This document shows positions 63,562 through 64,000 of a DNA stretch of 64,000 nucleotides, piece by piece (the first letter of the stretch is position 1; every line of letters starts with the position of its first letter). The notes under the pieces were generated by a model, which searched no databases, was not told the origin of the DNA, and saw only the letters and a list, made by a program, of their open reading frames with translations. A program made the position numbers and the translations under genes. The stretch comes from Rothia dentocariosa ATCC 17931 (GTDB lineage Bacteria; Actinomycetota; Actinomycetes; Actinomycetales; Micrococcaceae), in assembly GCF_000164695.2 (NCBI RefSeq), contig NC_014643.1, forward strand, positions 1,302,001 through 1,366,000, read 5' to 3'.

Positions 63562-64000
63562 ATGGCACGTAAAATCTTCCTCTTAGCCGGTGCGGCGGGT
63601 GCCGGTAAGAGCACCTGGATCGCCGCGCATCCCGAACTTGCAGACCTGACGCATTCTTGGGATGCCGAGCGCCGCAAATGCGGATACATCACCTACACGC
63701 TCGATAATCAACCCGCATTAGCCCTATCACAAAACACCAGCGCCGAATCGAAGGCTATCCGCCGGGTGAACGACTGCGTGGAAGAAAATATGCGGCACGG
63801 CAACACCGTATTTATCGACAATATGAACGTGCTGCTGCGCAACATGAAAACCTTCCTCGAATTTGCGCGCAAATACTGCTACACCGCATACCTGGTCGAT
63901 TTTCAGGGCGAACTCACCCTCGACGAGCTGTATGCGCGCAACAGAACCCGCGAATACACCAAGCGCGTACCCGAAGAGGTTATCGAGACCGCCTACAACA
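63562..64000 (+). CDS. P-loop kinase/AAA-type ATPase (truncated by window end)
   Basis: 146 residues visible. MARKIFLLAGAAGAGKSTWI carries the Walker A loop GAAGAGKST (residues 10-18); IDNMNVLLR may hold the Walker B-like Asp, and a charged lid region (ARNRTREYTKRVPEEVIE) follows, as in polynucleotide-kinase-like or zeta-toxin-like small kinases. It may be a PNK-type nucleic-acid kinase; the missing C-terminus prevents a decision. Only a weak ribosome binding site (GAAAGA) precedes the ATG. It lies 120 bases after the toxin-antitoxin terminator. Confidence 0.75.
   Translation, partial: MARKIFLLAGAAGAGKSTWIAAHPELADLTHSWDAERRKCGYITYTLDNQPALALSQNTSAESKAIRRVNDCVEENMRHGNTVFIDNMNVLLRNMKTFLEFARKYCYTAYLVDFQGELTLDELYARNRTREYTKRVPEEVIETAYN

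Overview
This is chromosomal DNA of a moderately high-GC actinobacterium, best matched to the Micrococcaceae and probably a Rothia-like oral or nasal species. The evidence is the htaA-hmuTUV plus hmuO heme-uptake locus of Corynebacterium type, GTP-dependent PEP carboxykinase, separate purS/purQ/purL genes, an actinobacterial CtpE-like P-type ATPase, a mannan-type envelope gene set, and actinobacterial spacing and codon use. The genus call is inference; no rRNA gene is present. I see no phage, transposase, CRISPR array or integrase.

Layout. 1-8.75 kb: truncated P-type ATPase, then heme acquisition: HtaA captures heme at the cell surface, HmuT/U/V import it, and divergent HmuO degrades it. 8.8-21.3 kb: a GT-C mannosyltransferase, the purSQL operon, a 1-kb structured gap, a conserved actinobacterial protein, lysC, recR and dnaX. 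21.3-22.7 kb: SRP RNA (ffs), tRNA-Ser and intergenic structures. 22.7-34.7 kb: accessory stretch with a TetR regulator, two paralogous hydrolases, a queuosine-precursor transporter, tandem amino-acid permeases, a thioesterase, an MFS carrier and lipoproteins, rich in dispersed hairpins and palindromes. 34.7-49.7 kb: an AHSA1-like protein, tgt, a GH76 mannanase, an RluA-type enzyme, TetR, a Dyp peroxidase, a giant Lhr helicase and three tandem RutE-like nitroreductases. 49.9-53.9 kb: lipoprotein, ferredoxin and a three-gene cassette of unrecognised proteins with internally repeated modules. 54.3-59.3 kb: tRNA-Arg, pckG, then nitric-oxide defence (nsrR-hmp). 59.4-59.9 kb: an otherwise overlooked 35-residue cationic peptide gene with a masked ribosome binding site and a convergent structured region. 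59.9-64 kb: divergent manB/manA, a MntA/HepT toxin-antitoxin pair and a truncated P-loop kinase.

Functional links: Tgt uses the queuosine precursor that the YhhQ-type carrier imports. ManA, ManB, the GT87-like enzyme and the GH76 hydrolase together point to GDP-mannose-fed mannan or lipoglycan turnover. NsrR most likely controls Hmp.

Strongest candidates for undescribed biology: the peptide/antisense-like locus at 59.46-59.88 kb, the three-gene cassette at 51.3-53.9 kb, and the families of long hairpins and palindromes scattered through the accessory stretch.
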